The notes under the pieces were generated by a model. The model made no database searches. It saw nothing but the letters and a program-made list of their open reading frames with translations, and had not been told where the DNA came from. Shown piece by piece: positions 19,001-30,900 of a stretch of 64,000 bases of DNA. Position 1 is the first letter of the stretch; each line of letters starts with the position of its first letter. Source of the DNA: Trichostrongylus colubriformis (Eukaryota > Nematoda > Chromadorea > Rhabditida > Trichostrongylidae); NCBI GenBank assembly GCA_963978905.1, contig OZ022256.1, positions 9,283,501-9,347,500 of the forward strand, written 5' to 3'. The position numbers were made by a program, and so were the translations under genes.

Positions 19001-22000
19001 GTGGTGAACTTGTTCTGAAAGAGATTTTCAGCTTATCCTGACGAGTATTGTTGCGCGTCGCCTTCGGAGTCATTGACCTTAGAAAACGATGTATACGAAA
19101 GTGGTAGCGAAGAAGAGGATTCGGACAAACCTCGTCGTAAGCCGTACACAGCTGAACCGTCATCGTCGAGCAGCGACAGCGATGATGGCTCGACGGACGA
19201 TAGCTACTCCCACGTTCACTGGGTTACCTCGAGCGGAAAATCGGTAAAACAGTGGGGGCTCGATTTTTACGAGCATCCTGTAAAATGTCACATTTAAGAG
19301 TTCCTCGTGCAAAAGAAACTACAGTGAGTGTGCTGCACTTCAAGAACTGCAAGATCTGGAGAGCTTCCTCGGACTGAGGAGTACCGGCCAGCCAAGCCAC
19401 CGAAAGGCGGTCTCTGAATGGTTTGTACAGTTTTTTTCTCGCAGTTGCCAGAGGTAAATTTGCATGACAAGCCATAAGTCAGATATTTCATGGGCAAGAA
19501 AAGGATTTTTACACTCTATTGTAAATGAAAGCAGAAGTGCTAATTCGTGTGATAATGGGAGAAAGAGTTTGAATGAAATGTGACCTCTCTTCGTCCTACT
19601 GACATCTGTGGCCAACTATTTCACTGGTGTTTTCAGCGCGACCCATGACTGACGTATCGATGGGGGACGTGTGTTTCTGTGATGTGCGGCGGGTGCGCAT
19701 ACGCGACACGCTCACTTGCGTGAGAAACTGGGTCAACGGGTGTCTGCAGTCTGACACATAGCTTTATATAGGAGCCAGAGCGGCCTTTCACATTGAATCG
19801 CTCCACAGTCTCTTTGAACTCTTGTGTACATTTATATGTGGTAACCACTTCGAAAAATTATCCCTCGATTTGCATTTGTGAGAGATACTCTACTTACTAA
19901 AGACAATGTTGTCTAGAAACTTATTGAATTAATCAGGTAGGACTTACTGCAACTACTTTAGCTGCTCGTGCTGCTACACTTCCAAATGCTCTAGCTGTGA
20001 AAATGTCATCAGTAGTGTCTCAACTGGTTCAACTGCTGAACTCATTTGTCAATGCCCTGGTAAGCACATAGTATCCTATTAGAATGAGGGATCACCAAAT
20101 GGATTCTTATCTTTCAAAATAATTTGTACGACTCTTCCACGGAAATTCCATGATCCTAACTGCTTACAAAATCACTCTAATAGATACAATAACAAATGAA
20201 ATAAACACCGAAAGAGCAGAGAATTTTCGTTGTTCCAATTCAGAAATCAAAAAAAAAATGGGAAACAGCGATTAGTTGGTTTCAGATTGTCGTGCTTCGA
20301 AAGATTCGAAGGGTACTTCAACGTCTTCGACCAGGTACGCTGTTCTCTTTTCCTCTTAAGAAATCCATCATCTGTCCTCATCCTTCCTCTTTCCTAATAC
20401 ATATGTATACAGAAGTGCTCCCTCACAGCAATATACCTACTTCTAGGATGATTACGTTATTGAGCTGACTTCTATGGTGCAGGCCTCAACAGGTATCAAT
20501 AAAAATCAGCAGAAGGTTAAAAAATCGACAGCGGGAAATCCCATCAGGGACAATCTTCAAAATCCAACAAACCGACTCGTCGCAGAAAAACAGACATGAG
20601 CTATACGTACCTTTTCTGCCGGTCTTTGCGGTCGTATTTTAGGGTTGAGGCTTTGGTATCCCACCGAGACCAACCGTACAGTCCAGTTCCCGAAGGCTGG
20701 CAGGACGTAGCCTACAGAGTGGGTGAGAGTGTGTGGCGGAGTGAGAGAGATCGATACATCCGTAGGCCTCGCCCTGCCAGCCGTCGGGAAATGGACTGTA
20801 CGTGCACTTCCATAAATTCACCTTGAGCGCATAATATGTAGATTATGAACACTCAAAAGAATCGTGCACGGAAAAATGAATTTCTCCGTTACCCGTATAT
20901 TTGTGATTTATTCGCTTAATGAGGGCCGCTCGTGAAGTTTCACGCGAAAACTGAGAATCCGGCCAAGATAAAGCTCTTCAAAGTGGTGGCCGAGGGGCGA
21001 AGGCTCAAAATAAATGCCCACCTCCCGCCCTGTCGTCCGCCACAGTCGGAGTCGTATAGAGGGAACAGAAACACGTTAGCAGTTCCATTCTTCGTCTCCA
21101 ACTGCGGCGGACAACGACGGGTAATTATTTTGAGACCCCCCCCCCCTCGGCCACCACTTCGGAGAGTTGTTTCCTTGTCGTAGTCCCACATTTTTTCATG
21201 AAACTTTGCATGCCACCCTTATTAAGCAAATACAACTAAATATGTGGGAAATGGAAAAACTCAAATTTCCGTGCACTATTCTTTAATCACCAGGGGCGGG
21301 TCACCATTTGAGACTCAGAAGCACGTCATATTCAATCCTCAAATTGATTAGCGTTCTGCCACTGCAACAACTGTGTTAGCCGCTCAACAAGGAACCACCT
21401 TCACCTGCGTCCTACGCAATCACGAAAAAAGGTGATTGTGGACGAGCAAGAGATTGCTCAACAACCTCTCTGTCTTTAGTAACCTACAAAGGCTACCTTT
21501 GAGAAGGATCGTTGGTCAAATCGACAGTAGTACTTTGATCTATGTAGTTAAGCGTGATACTAGGTAGTAACACAGTCATCTACAAATCAACAATATCAGT
21601 CATCTGGATGGAGCTGATCTTCTGGGGGCAGGTTGTATTTATCAAAAGTTTCCCTACCTGACCCTGTTCACAACTACTCGTTCTTAATGAAACAAAACCA
21701 GTTTTTATTTTTATTTTTAACCTCTTCTAACGTTACCTTTGTTTTCATCAACACCTTACTACTGATAAGCCTCCGGGTGTTGATGGAAGCACAGTGGCTC
21801 ATTTAAGTTAGGAGGCGAAGTGAGCCACTTGATTGTTCCTTTCCTTCCAGTTGCCTTAGTAAACTTTCTCTCCTGCGCTTTCCTTTCGATGCTATCGCAA
21901 TGAGGGGGGGGGGGGGCTTTTCACTATAAAAATTATTTCGAAATGGAGAGGAAGTCCTTCTCTCCTACACTAAGGCTTAGGCAAAAACATACAGCTGAGT

Positions 22001-25000
22001 GTACAAATTGACCCCTTAATTGACCCCCTCGAAGATGCTTAGGTGTACAACATTTTGATGCCCCCCCCCCCCCCTCCCACTGCGATAGCACCCAGATTTC
22101 TCGTGGGGCCATAATCTAACCTTGATTCTATAAGATCAGGCAACTGCAGAATTAAATGCTCCGGAACGAAATCTTATTGAAATGGGTGCTTCAGGTCATC
22201 ATCATCTTCTTGTCCTCGTGTTCAAGACTCCATCGGATTCAACAGTGAGCCCTCACGTACCATGGTTACCATCCCAAGTATTCCTGGTTCCACTGCTCAC
22301 GAAATGCCTATGGGTGAGTTGCTCAAACGTATGCACTGTTTTTTGCATAACTGTGTGACGATCCCTTATGCTGGGTCGGCGCCAAGACACTCAGGTCGAA
22401 TCACCGCGCCACGCGAATCCCCTCCCTGCGCTATGAATTCGCCGCGCGCTAAAGGGATGGCTGCAGTCTCCCGCGTTACCTGGTTCTGTTAGAGTGTCCT
22501 GACACGCATCCAGCAGAGCATAGCACATCCCTTGAAGCGGCCTATAAATTATTTGCAGAATCGCCTTGTCACAAAAGCACTAATGATTACATGACGGCCC
22601 CAAATGCAGTGTCACAGACAAGCAGCCTTCTACGAGAGGACAGTCGCTCGGGCGGACGTGGCTTCAGAAGAAGTTCAGTGCGCGAGATTTATGGGTATGG
22701 AAACCTTCTTTAGAGCTGATTATCTCGCCATGTCTGCCGATTTACTTTAGGCCGACGCAGTATCACGATGTGTCCGACAGAACAATTACGGCTCTTCCCA
22801 TTTATGACCCGACATGTCAACGTAAGCATTCTGTGATTTGATGATCCTGGATTCGATCCGATAGACCTACTGCAAGGCGGTTTTCTGTTCTGAAGTGAAA
22901 GGTGTGAAAAAGAATATTTCAGAGTGCTGTGAAGCGCGGTTTGCAGATCGATTATGGGAAACCTTGGATGAAGAGTAAGTATGGTCGAACAAAACGACTT
23001 CCCGGCACATTCCACTGGTTTGAATGCATGCCCAATGGAAAGACATTCGTTGAGTCTGATGGAAAACCATTGGTGTAGAGGCGTTTTTTCACTCCCATCG
23101 CCTTGCGCCATAATAAGGAGCGGGATGACACACACAATGACTCTCCAACCGTAGTTATCCAGAGAACGCCAGAAGGAATCGTGTGCTGGAAAATGAGTTT
23201 CTCTATTACTCATATATTTGTATTACATTTGCCTAATAAGGGCTACATGCAAAGTTTCTCGCGAAAAAGTATGAAACCGGCCGAGATGCAGCTCCTCAAG
23301 TGGCGGACGAAGGGGCAGGGGTTCACAGAAATTGCTTTTTTCGTCGTCCGTCACGGTTTGAGACATATAGTGGGAAGAAAAATTACTTAAACCGTCCCAT
23401 TCTTCGTCTCCGACCGCGGCGGACGACGGGGCGGGCACTTACCCTGAGACCCCACCCCTTTGACTCACTTTGAGGAGCTGTATCTCGGCCGACGGCTCAC
23501 TTTTCCGCGTGAAACTTTGCATGCTGCCCTTATTAAGCAAATACGACATGAAAATAGGAGTAACACAGGAACTCATTTTTTCCATGCACGGTTCCTGTAA
23601 GCGAACGCTCGCCTTCGAGCGTATTTACTAATTGAAAAAGAAGATGCTCGAACCACAAAGCGACCGAAGAAAAATTCGCGAAAACATCATGTCCATTTAT
23701 GAGCGATTCGTTCCTTCTGCATCTCTCTAACCACCATCACTATATTTCAGACGGACAGACAATAGAAAGGTCGAATGATAGAGTGATTTTCGGATTAAGG
23801 ACATATGTGATCCATATGAAATGTAAATCTGCTGATTCAGGTGTTCCTGCACGCCCATCATCCGAACGAGTCCAAGAGGAAGTATTTCACTGATCAGCTC
23901 CTCGAAAGCTACACCTATATCTGATAAAACAGGTGTGATCGTTGATCACCATTAGAAGAATCGTCCACGGAAAAGTCAGTTTTCATGTTACCCATATATT
24001 TATGTTGTATTTGCCTGATATGGGTCGCATGCAAACTTTCACGCGATAAAAGGTGAGTCCGGCTAACAGCAGCACAAAGACTTGGCCGAGTGGGTGGGGC
24101 CTCCGAGCAAGTGCCCACCCTGTCATCCGCCGTGGTCGGAGACGCATTGTAGGATAAGTTACGTGAACAGTCCCACTCTCCGTTCCCAACCGCAGCGGAT
24201 GACGGGACGGGCTTTTACTCGGAGACTCCGCCCATCCGGCCACCACTTTCGGGAGCTGTATCTTAGCCGAATTCTCACTTTTTCGCGTGAAACTTTGCAT
24301 GCGGCCCTTATTAAACAAATACAACATGAATATATCGGTAACAAAAAAAACTGATTTTTCCGTGAACGATTTCTTCAAGCTCAAGGACCGAATGAGATTC
24401 CATAAGATGTTAGTCCATGATTGTTGCTGTCAAGGTTGCTCTAGCGCCACAATTGCAAGTTTCCGTGTTAGATCATATTGGAAAAATAAAAGTTTGGGGT
24501 CCTTCTGTCTAGTGTGCGGTACTTATGGAGAAGGCGGGATTCCTCGGTAGCTATTGGCTTTTGCAAACCAAAGTACTCGGCGGGGCTTGCATTTTTAGGT
24601 GCCGAAAAACACGATGAGCTCACTAAATCAAATCAAGTCTAAGCTGCCAAGAGTTGTAAACACAGAAACCATGTCCAATTATGCCGTTTGACCTACTGCA
24701 AATCGCACGCAGGAAAGCGCTTGTAAAGCACTCCCTTAGCGACCTTCAAGATAACCGACCATCTTAAAGATTCACTGGTTTTCGCCCATGAAAAGGTCTA
24801 TGTTAGCACCCTTGTATTGTGGAGCTATCCATGCTTTGCTCAGAGTTTACACCCAACAGAAAAACGAAGGTAACGCTACACCCTGAAACGATGTGTTTAC
24901 ATAATCGTTTGGAGCTTTTTTTTTTCAAGATACTGTAATGGATGACAAACGAAAAGATAGCCTGGCAAACTATATTGTAAAATCCCAGAAGAAAGGAAGA

Positions 25001-27289
25001 ACAATGAGGGATTCAGTTATGCGTTGGGTTAGGTACAAGTACGTCTTTGGACAGTGTTATCCAAGCTTTGTTTATTTTTTAAAATTTGAAGTTTTAATAA
25101 TAGCAAGACTGACTATCAAAAATATTACAGGTCCGAGCAATGCAGAAATCGAATGCGTAATCTCAGGCAAGCACCAGAACACTAGAAAGAAATACGGATT
25201 AATTGAACGAATTGCTTGCTTTATTACATATTATTGTTACAGTTATTCCAAGTAAAACCGATTTTACACACTCCGCTGAAAAGAACAAAATCACAGCTGC
25301 AAAAGGCTTTTTCGTCCCCGTTCAACTCTACTATCACTCTCTGTCCTAAGATTTTGCGACCCATGCGACCCACGCTTGGCCCTAATTCCACCTTCTGAGA
25401 AATTCAATAAAATGATGAAGTTTGAAGTTTTAGAGTCAATCGCTTCTGTTGGATGCGCCGCGCTCTAATTCCATTCAAAGTCGAAGTAGAAAGTGAATGC
25501 GTCTTGACCTATTGCGGGGGCAGTTGATGTACGAATCAGTGCTTTTATCCTCGCGACCCATTTGGTAACTTCACCGACTCCAGAGGGATGGTAGGCTTGG
25601 GTCTGGGTGGGCGTTGATGCAGGATTTGATCCCCGCACCATGAGGATTGCATTGAGCGCTACTTGTCACTACTCCACCTCCGCCCAAAGATTCAAAGCTC
25701 CCCTTGAACTTGAAAGTTACAAGCTCGTTGAAATAACCAGAATTTTCAAAATTTCTCATTTCCAACAGTCATGCATGTCACCATGGCCGCTTATAATTAT
25801 AAAAATGTAAGACATGTTTGCTCAATGGCTCCATCAGCGTTTTATGGTATTATCGGGTTACCATAAAATTTTGTCGAAAAGTGTAATTTCAAATGCCAAC
25901 GCTTCTCGAATAGAAATTGCTATTTTAACATCTTTTTATTGATTGAACATAAGCATCAAAAGCTTTCGATAAAAGCTATCACGGAGAAAACGTTAAAAGG
26001 AGTAGCCCACTTCTGTTACGTGGTGCACAGAACGACTGCCACATATCACAGATCCACTCGGTTTCCATCGATAAGTTAGCGATGGAACTTGACGAAAAAC
26101 ACATCCATCACAAAAATTAACGAGGAAACATGAGCCGTATTTCCTGGACTCTTACCTCTACTTTCAATCACAACATCTGCACAAGTTATTTCTTCTGGTG
26201 CATGATCAGGTAGGATGGAAAAGATTTCCTCGGAAATATTCTGAAGGAACATAGGAGTGTGCATGCCGCGGTGCGGAATTCTGTCCTAACAACACATATG
26301 CTAATTATAGTGATTAAAGCGTCGAGCAATCTTTTCTAAGCTTCTTTCAACTCAGTCGAGATCCAACGGAATTTGCGCTAATGCACCAGGACAACACCTA
26401 CATCGAATAATAGGGTAAAAACACCGCCTCGCGATTTGAGCTCATCCGGACGCGATTATTCCAGAACATTCCAGAACTTGGAGATAAATGGACGTAAATA
26501 AGAAAGTACGCGCAAACCTCTCTCAATCTTCACATCAGTGAAAAAAAGGCAGCTTGCCATTGGCTCCGTGACCATTGGGACCTTCACAGCAAACCCATTA
26601 AACCTAACTTCCCTTACGGGAGTGAAAACATTCCGCATTCTTTCACTCAAGTCACGGCAATGCACACAAAATCAGGTATTTTACTCCTCCAATGGCGCTA
26701 CAGCGATGAAGCAGCATTGAATTTGTCGTGCGGAGGCGAAGTGGTGACAAGTAGCGCGCACTCCAACCCTCATGGTGCCAGAATCAAACTACGCACCAAC
26801 GCCCGTTCGGGCCAACCAAACCATCCCCCAAGAAGTGAATTGGCAACAGGCTCGACTGAGAGGAAAAAGCATTGACTTGTACATCGCCGGCCCCCGCAAG
26901 TCATTGTATGGGACAAATCGCATTCACCTGCCAGCACGATTCTGAATGGAACTAGAATACGTGGCGTATCCCACAGAAGTGATTGATTAACGCAGAAATC
27001 TACCCATTACTTCATAGCAACCCATGAACACGCGAATGAGACTGACCCTTCCACCGCCTTTTATTCCCCAACCCACTTGCCGGAAAGTGATTTCGCATAC
27101 ATGATTCATTCATATCATGAAAATGAATTGAAATGAACCGAGATTTAGTGACCGATTGAGGTCATTACTATCTGACAATCCAATTCGCTTTTGCAGCGAC
27201 ACATGCACGTGAAGCATGTCTCAGACGATGACGATGAGCATCAATATGAAGAAGTAAACATAAACAAACGCCATGGTATGATCACATAG
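13008..27289 (+). CDS. Unrecognised 21-exon gene, serine-rich protein (5' end not found)
   Basis: I do not recognise this protein. Candidate exons: 13008-13110, 14104-14153, 15499-15748, 15823-15950, 17162-17205, 17577-17754, 17888-17973, 18891-18957, 19032-19243, 19937-20059, 20286-20334, 20483-20492 (a 10-nt microexon, weakest), 22195-22313, 22559-22694, 22751-22821, 22923-22974, 23841-23932, 24930-25032, 25131-25156, 26539-26675, 27197-27289. Phases agree throughout, with no internal stop, giving about 708 codons. In order: a Cys-containing segment (CTCPHPPPD); a Pro/Tyr/His-rich segment; YLRVYPKHCSELF and a hydrophobic stretch with LADWVLPSSFPYYSVVF; a Cys cluster (DECCSSSCSTCC); acidic SGSEEEDSDK and a Ser/Asp run; a hydrophobic helix region (SSVVSQLVQLLNSFVNAL) followed by basic LRKIRRVLQRLR; Ser/Thr-rich stretches with RRSS; and an acidic tail, SDDDDEHQYEEV. 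It may be membrane-associated. Early termination in alternative reads is possible at 20597-20599, 23953-23955 and 25183-25185. Confidence 0.55.
13490..13960. repeat. GC-rich palindrome with a second palindrome inside (intronic)
   Basis: The outer ends resemble the repeat family of 60695-60866: GCAGCGAGGCAAAGTGGCAC on the left, and a right end with GGCACCGCTAAGTATGAACGC. Inside it, 13562-13790 is a second inverted repeat, in which GAAACGTCGCGTGGCCGTGT pairs with ACACGGCCACGCGACGTTTC. It lies in the intron between the first two candidate exons of the unknown gene. Overlapping open frames on both strands here are by-products of the palindrome and GC content. Confidence 0.7.
14774..15200. repeat. 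~425 bp foldback repeat, copy A
   Basis: Left arm AAGGAATCGTCCACGG...GCATGCAAAGTTTCACGCG, right arm its complement ending CCGTGGACGATTCCTT. Complementarity extends inward through CCGCCCTCTCGTCCGCC and CGGACGACGGGATGGGC, so almost the whole unit can fold on itself. It lies in an intron of the unknown plus-strand gene. Confidence 0.88.
16227..16298 (+). tRNA. tRNA-Glu (anticodon TTC)
   Basis: A 72-base cloverleaf. The acceptor stem pairs TCCCATG with CATGGGA and is followed by discriminator A. The D arm reads TGGTCTAGTGGTTAGGA (box A region). The anticodon stem and loop is CGTGG-TTTTCAC-CCACG, with TTC in the loop. The T arm is CCCGGGTTCGATTCCCGG (box B GGTTCGATTCC). A short T run follows at about 16302. 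There is no intron. It lies in an intron of the unknown plus-strand gene, same orientation, and would be transcribed independently by RNA polymerase III. Confidence 0.97.
18108..18195. repeat. Partial copy of the GC-rich palindromic repeat
   Basis: GTCGCGTTCATACTGAGCGC, then CGGCAAGGCGTGGCCGCGTT and CAAAGAGGCAGAGTTGCAG, match one end of the family at 60695-60866. The opposite arm was not found, so this is a truncated copy. Intronic in the unknown gene. Confidence 0.6.
20675..20802. repeat. Short palindromic repeat, copy 1
   Basis: Arms CGTACAGTCCAGTTCCCGA and its near complement ending AAATGGACTGTACG enclose GAGAGTGTGTGGCGGAGTGA. Same family as 47421-47585 and 62893-63019. Intronic in the unknown gene. 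Confidence 0.8.
20857..21284. repeat. ~425 bp foldback repeat, copy B
   Basis: Left arm AAAGAATCGTGCACGGAAAA with GTGAAGTTTCACGCG inside; right arm holds CATGAAACTTTGCATG and ends TTTCCGTGCACTATTCTTT. Same family as copies A, C and D, with several substitutions. Lies in an intron of the unknown plus-strand gene. Confidence 0.85.
21905..22082. repeat. G/C-tract repeat
   Basis: Begins with a run of 13 G after TGAG and ends with a run of 14 C. The interior contains CTAAGGCTTAGGC and AATTGACCCC, reminiscent of the G-rich palindromes at 9119-9340 and 46741-46967, but the arms are less complete. Intronic. Confidence 0.5.
23173..23597. repeat. ~425 bp foldback repeat, copy C
   Basis: Left arm AAGGAATCGTGTGCTGGAAA, then CTACATGCAAAGTTTCTCGCG; right arm has CGCGTGAAACTTTGCATGC and ends TCCATGCACGGTTCC. 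Lies between the candidate exons 22923-22974 and 23841-23932 of the unknown gene. Confidence 0.85.
23955..24374. repeat. ~425 bp foldback repeat, copy D
   Basis: Left arm GAAGAATCGTCCACGGAAAA with GCATGCAAACTTTCACGCG; right arm CGCGTGAAACTTTGCATGC ending CCGTGAACGATTTCTTC. It begins at the in-frame TAG that would end a read-through form of the exon starting at 23841. Confidence 0.87.
25450..25690. repeat. Dispersed repeat, copy 2
   Basis: Contains GAATGCGTCTTGACC, CAGTTGATGTACGAATCAG and GATTTGATCCCCGCACCATG, matching the repeat at 7225-7530. Intronic in the unknown gene. Confidence 0.6.
26717..26960. repeat. Dispersed repeat, copy 3 (opposite sense)
   Basis: Holds GAGGCGAAGTGGTGACAAGT and CATGGTGCCAGAATCAAAC, the reverse-complement counterpart of the copy at 25450-25690, then TGACTTGTACATCGCCGGCC. 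A related piece with TGACTTGTGTTTTGGCTGGC lies near 55070. It lies between the last two candidate exons of the unknown gene. Confidence 0.6.
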
Positions 27290-27954
27290 AATTTTATTAA
27301 ACTCGAAAAGCGCCTGCTGAGTGTACATTTGGCTGGACACGTGCGATTACTTTAATGAAACAAAAAAATGAGGTGATATTCACTCTCCGCATATAGTACA
27401 CGACATAATGAGAAAAAGAAAATAACGACGGGAAGGGACATACGTGCCCATCGCCTTTACCGGGTGTATGAAAACGCGCAACGACATAATGGCAGATTAC
27501 GCAATAGTGATGATAACTGAAATGACCAGCAAAGAGGAAAAAAATAGCAAAAGAAGGAGGAGAGAGGAAAACACAGATAAATCAATAAAACAGCCAGCAA
27601 AGATGACTAATGCTCACAATAACGATAAGTTAGCGTCTAACGGATTCGAAATTGAAAAACGATAACAATCTCAAGAAACCACTATAAAATAAAACATGAT
27701 ACAAATTTGAAAACATGCAAGGAAAAAGAGGTTCACCAGACTAGAATTCTACAGCTACACGGAAAGAGAAGCGAAATAAATTTATGATAACAAGCACAGA
27801 ATAACAGATGTCAGCCATTTCTAACATTTCATAATTATTATGTACATGCACCAATTCTGAACAAAATGAACAATAAGGAAACGTGCACGGTGCGGCATTC
27901 ATTCATTACACCACAGTTGAGAGACATTGAAATTCGGCTGCTGCTCTTATCACT

Positions 27955-30900
27955 TCAGAAACCTTCGTCCCATCCAGAAAACTCATCCGGTGGCACATCC
28001 TGATCAGGCGGATAATTATCAAAATTGGTGACGTCGGCTGGGTTCGACACCTAAAATCGTATGGATAAAAAAAAAAATAGATAAATGTTAAGAAAATAAA
28101 ATTACCTTCGGAAGTATGGGAGCTTTGAGTACTCGTGATCGTAGGCCTTCCCAGTCAAAGCCCATAAACCAGCGATGTTTACGGATGTCGTTCACACCAC
28201 CGGATCCAGAACCAAGCCGTTCTCCTGGATTGTCACGGCACAATTTCTTCACCAAAGCAGTTGCAGTCTTCCCAATTCGTCTGAAACATGCAATTAGAGT
28301 AACTATCCGAAACAACTCAATTTGAAGACGCACCGATTAGGAATTTCAAGAGCATCGACCCCTTTCAAGATGAGAGTGTACGTCTTCATGGGATCGCTGG
28401 CCTGGAAAGGCGGCCGTCCGAGCATGAGTTCGCAGATATATATTCCTGGAAAATTAAACTCCATTTTCTGCCACGTTCCAGCAAATCGTCCGCTTCAGTG
28501 CCGCACTACCCAATTCTCTATCTCACTCCCATTCCTGGCCTTTAAGTCATTGAAGAAACAATGAATCGGAAAACCACACTCGCAGCCACACATATCACTG
28601 CGTTGAATGTACGTGACATGCACAAAGAACTTCTCGTTGCGTTTTGACCGACAGTCATCTATCTTATCACACAATGTTTTTCTAAGAAAATTCTATTTGT
28701 AGGCGATCTCTTTGGCCGACACTCCCGAAATGCTCAGTGGTCGGGACTGATTGATATGCTTGCAAATAATCATTTGCATTACTGCCTGATTCTTAAATTC
28801 TAGATCTCTTCGCAAGCAAGGTCAAGAACCGGGCACTTCAAGAACTCCAACCAATCGATGGGCAACAAAAACTTACAAAAGCAGTCTGCCATAATCAATC
28901 TTAAGAAATAGTGTACCTGGCAAGGAGTATTTGACATATAATCTTACCACTATAGTACAGTCTTCAAAAGAATAAAAAATCCATACTCACCCAACGCCCA
29001 GTAATCGGCAGCTTGATCGTGACCTTTGTTCAGAATAATTTCAGGTGACACGTATCTGGAAAAATTTCACATAAAAACAGAATGGAGACGAAATTGAGAT
29101 AAGGTCTATCGAGGCATCGATAGAAGTTTATTTTGAGGAAATTAAATTAAAAAGACCGAATACACCATCTCTCCTAAAGCTGCCATACTTACACCTATCA
29201 TTATTATTTATAATGTACAGCAGCTTAGGAGAGAGGAGCCGTTTCGTACCTTTTCTCAGGATTAATTAGTTATCATTTCCGTAACTCAGCCCCCTCCCCC
29301 CATGCCCAGGGGATTTTTGTGATGCCCCAGACTATACGCTTCGTCCTTTGTCAAATTTCATCCCATCCCTCTCCCGTTTCGATTAGCAGACATTGTCTGG
29401 CAATGAAGATGCAATTGCATTCGAATACGATCTGTCATTAGTGCCAGTTTCTCAAATGTAAAAAAGGCATCAATGTGCATCTGCAACGTATCAACACTCG
29501 GGAAAAAAACGCTCCGCTGCAAAATGCAAGATCTTCTGGAACGGTTGCACGCTGCAGCCTGCATTTCTTATCAGCCCAGACGCAGGACTCATCTTGACAG
29601 ATACGTTTATCACTACAGCTATTTCTAGTCCGCCTTCCAGTATCACAGCCCGGAGGAAGTTAGAACGACTTTTCGAGTGATACTTCCAGTCACGCAATAT
29701 CAACTTTATGAAAGCATTTTCTCATGGTTTTTTATTGCCCGCATGGTGGAAGGCTGAACAGATAGAGAACGCTTCGTGCTGGCTCTCCCCACCTCACAGT
29801 CATCTAGCAATACCAACATCATTGACTGTTGATTCGCACCGTTCAACTTCAGTCCATCCCAGTTTGCCACCTACGCTTTGGCTCTCCTTTGAGGGAACAA
29901 AGTGCACCCACATCCTTCATCCACAAATAATAGGGCAAAGGCAGTAAAAATATGAATTCCAGAATATAAAAGATCATTTGCAGAACGTGAAGAGTTTCGC
30001 CTCGACGAAGGCAAAGGAATCGATAAGATAATAAATGTTTTGATAGCAAAGGCATAGCAAAAAAAAACGTACTCTGGTGTTCCACAAAAGGTCCACGTTT
30101 TTCTACCAGACGCTAGTTTCTTGGCAAATCCGAAATCGACCTAAACAAATCAAATTGTGAATACAAGAGAAACGCAAAACCTCTGAAAAGAAGCACGTAC
30201 TAGTTTGAGGTATCCCGTATTGGTGAGCAGGCAATTTTCCGGCTTGAGATCACGATATACTATATGTTTTCTGTGAAGGTATTCTAATCCTTCCAGCACA
30301 CATGCTACATAAAATCGGGCGGTGTAGTCATCGAAATGACCTCTATCTCTCAACGTTGTCCACAACTCTCCACCCAAGCACACTTCGAGAAGCATGTACA
30401 CGTATTTTGTATCACGGTATGTTTTGAATAGTCTGAAATAGGGCATATAATCCAACTGTAAAACGAAATCTCAGTGACCAGCAGCAGTTATTACGCTGGG
30501 AACGTTTTGCAATCAACTTAAGTCCAGAGAAAAAAAAATTAAACATAATCAATCCACAGACCATGTGATTCCGAAATTTTGCGAAATCACAGAATCACAA
30601 CGTTGCAAGCGTCACAGTGCATGGAGCATGCGAAATACTCGAAAAGCAACGGGAATACAGGGAAGATAAGAAATTAGAACGCCTATGTGAGAACTACAGA
30701 CAGCCATGAGCCGCGTCGCTTGCCCACATGTTACGTTGATAGCGTTCTCGACGTATACTGCTGCCTTAGGCATGCCAGACCAAACTTACTTAACAATCCA
30801 CTCGGAGTTAGTCTCCATCATTATATTTCGCTCCGCAAAAATGTGCTCCTGTTGTCGTGTGTCTACGATATGTTTCTTTTTCAAGGCCTTCAAAGCAAAT

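Noticed and set aside
26156..26280. Minus-strand exon-like segment (MHTPMFLQNISEEIF) with a strong donor
   Set aside because: No second exon with matching phase was found, and it lies in an intron of the plus-strand gene.
26456..26665. Minus-strand frame ending SYLRPFISKFWNVLE
   Set aside because: It overlaps a plus-strand segment that fits in phase between neighbouring exons of the unknown gene; both cannot easily be coding, and the plus-strand chain is better supported.
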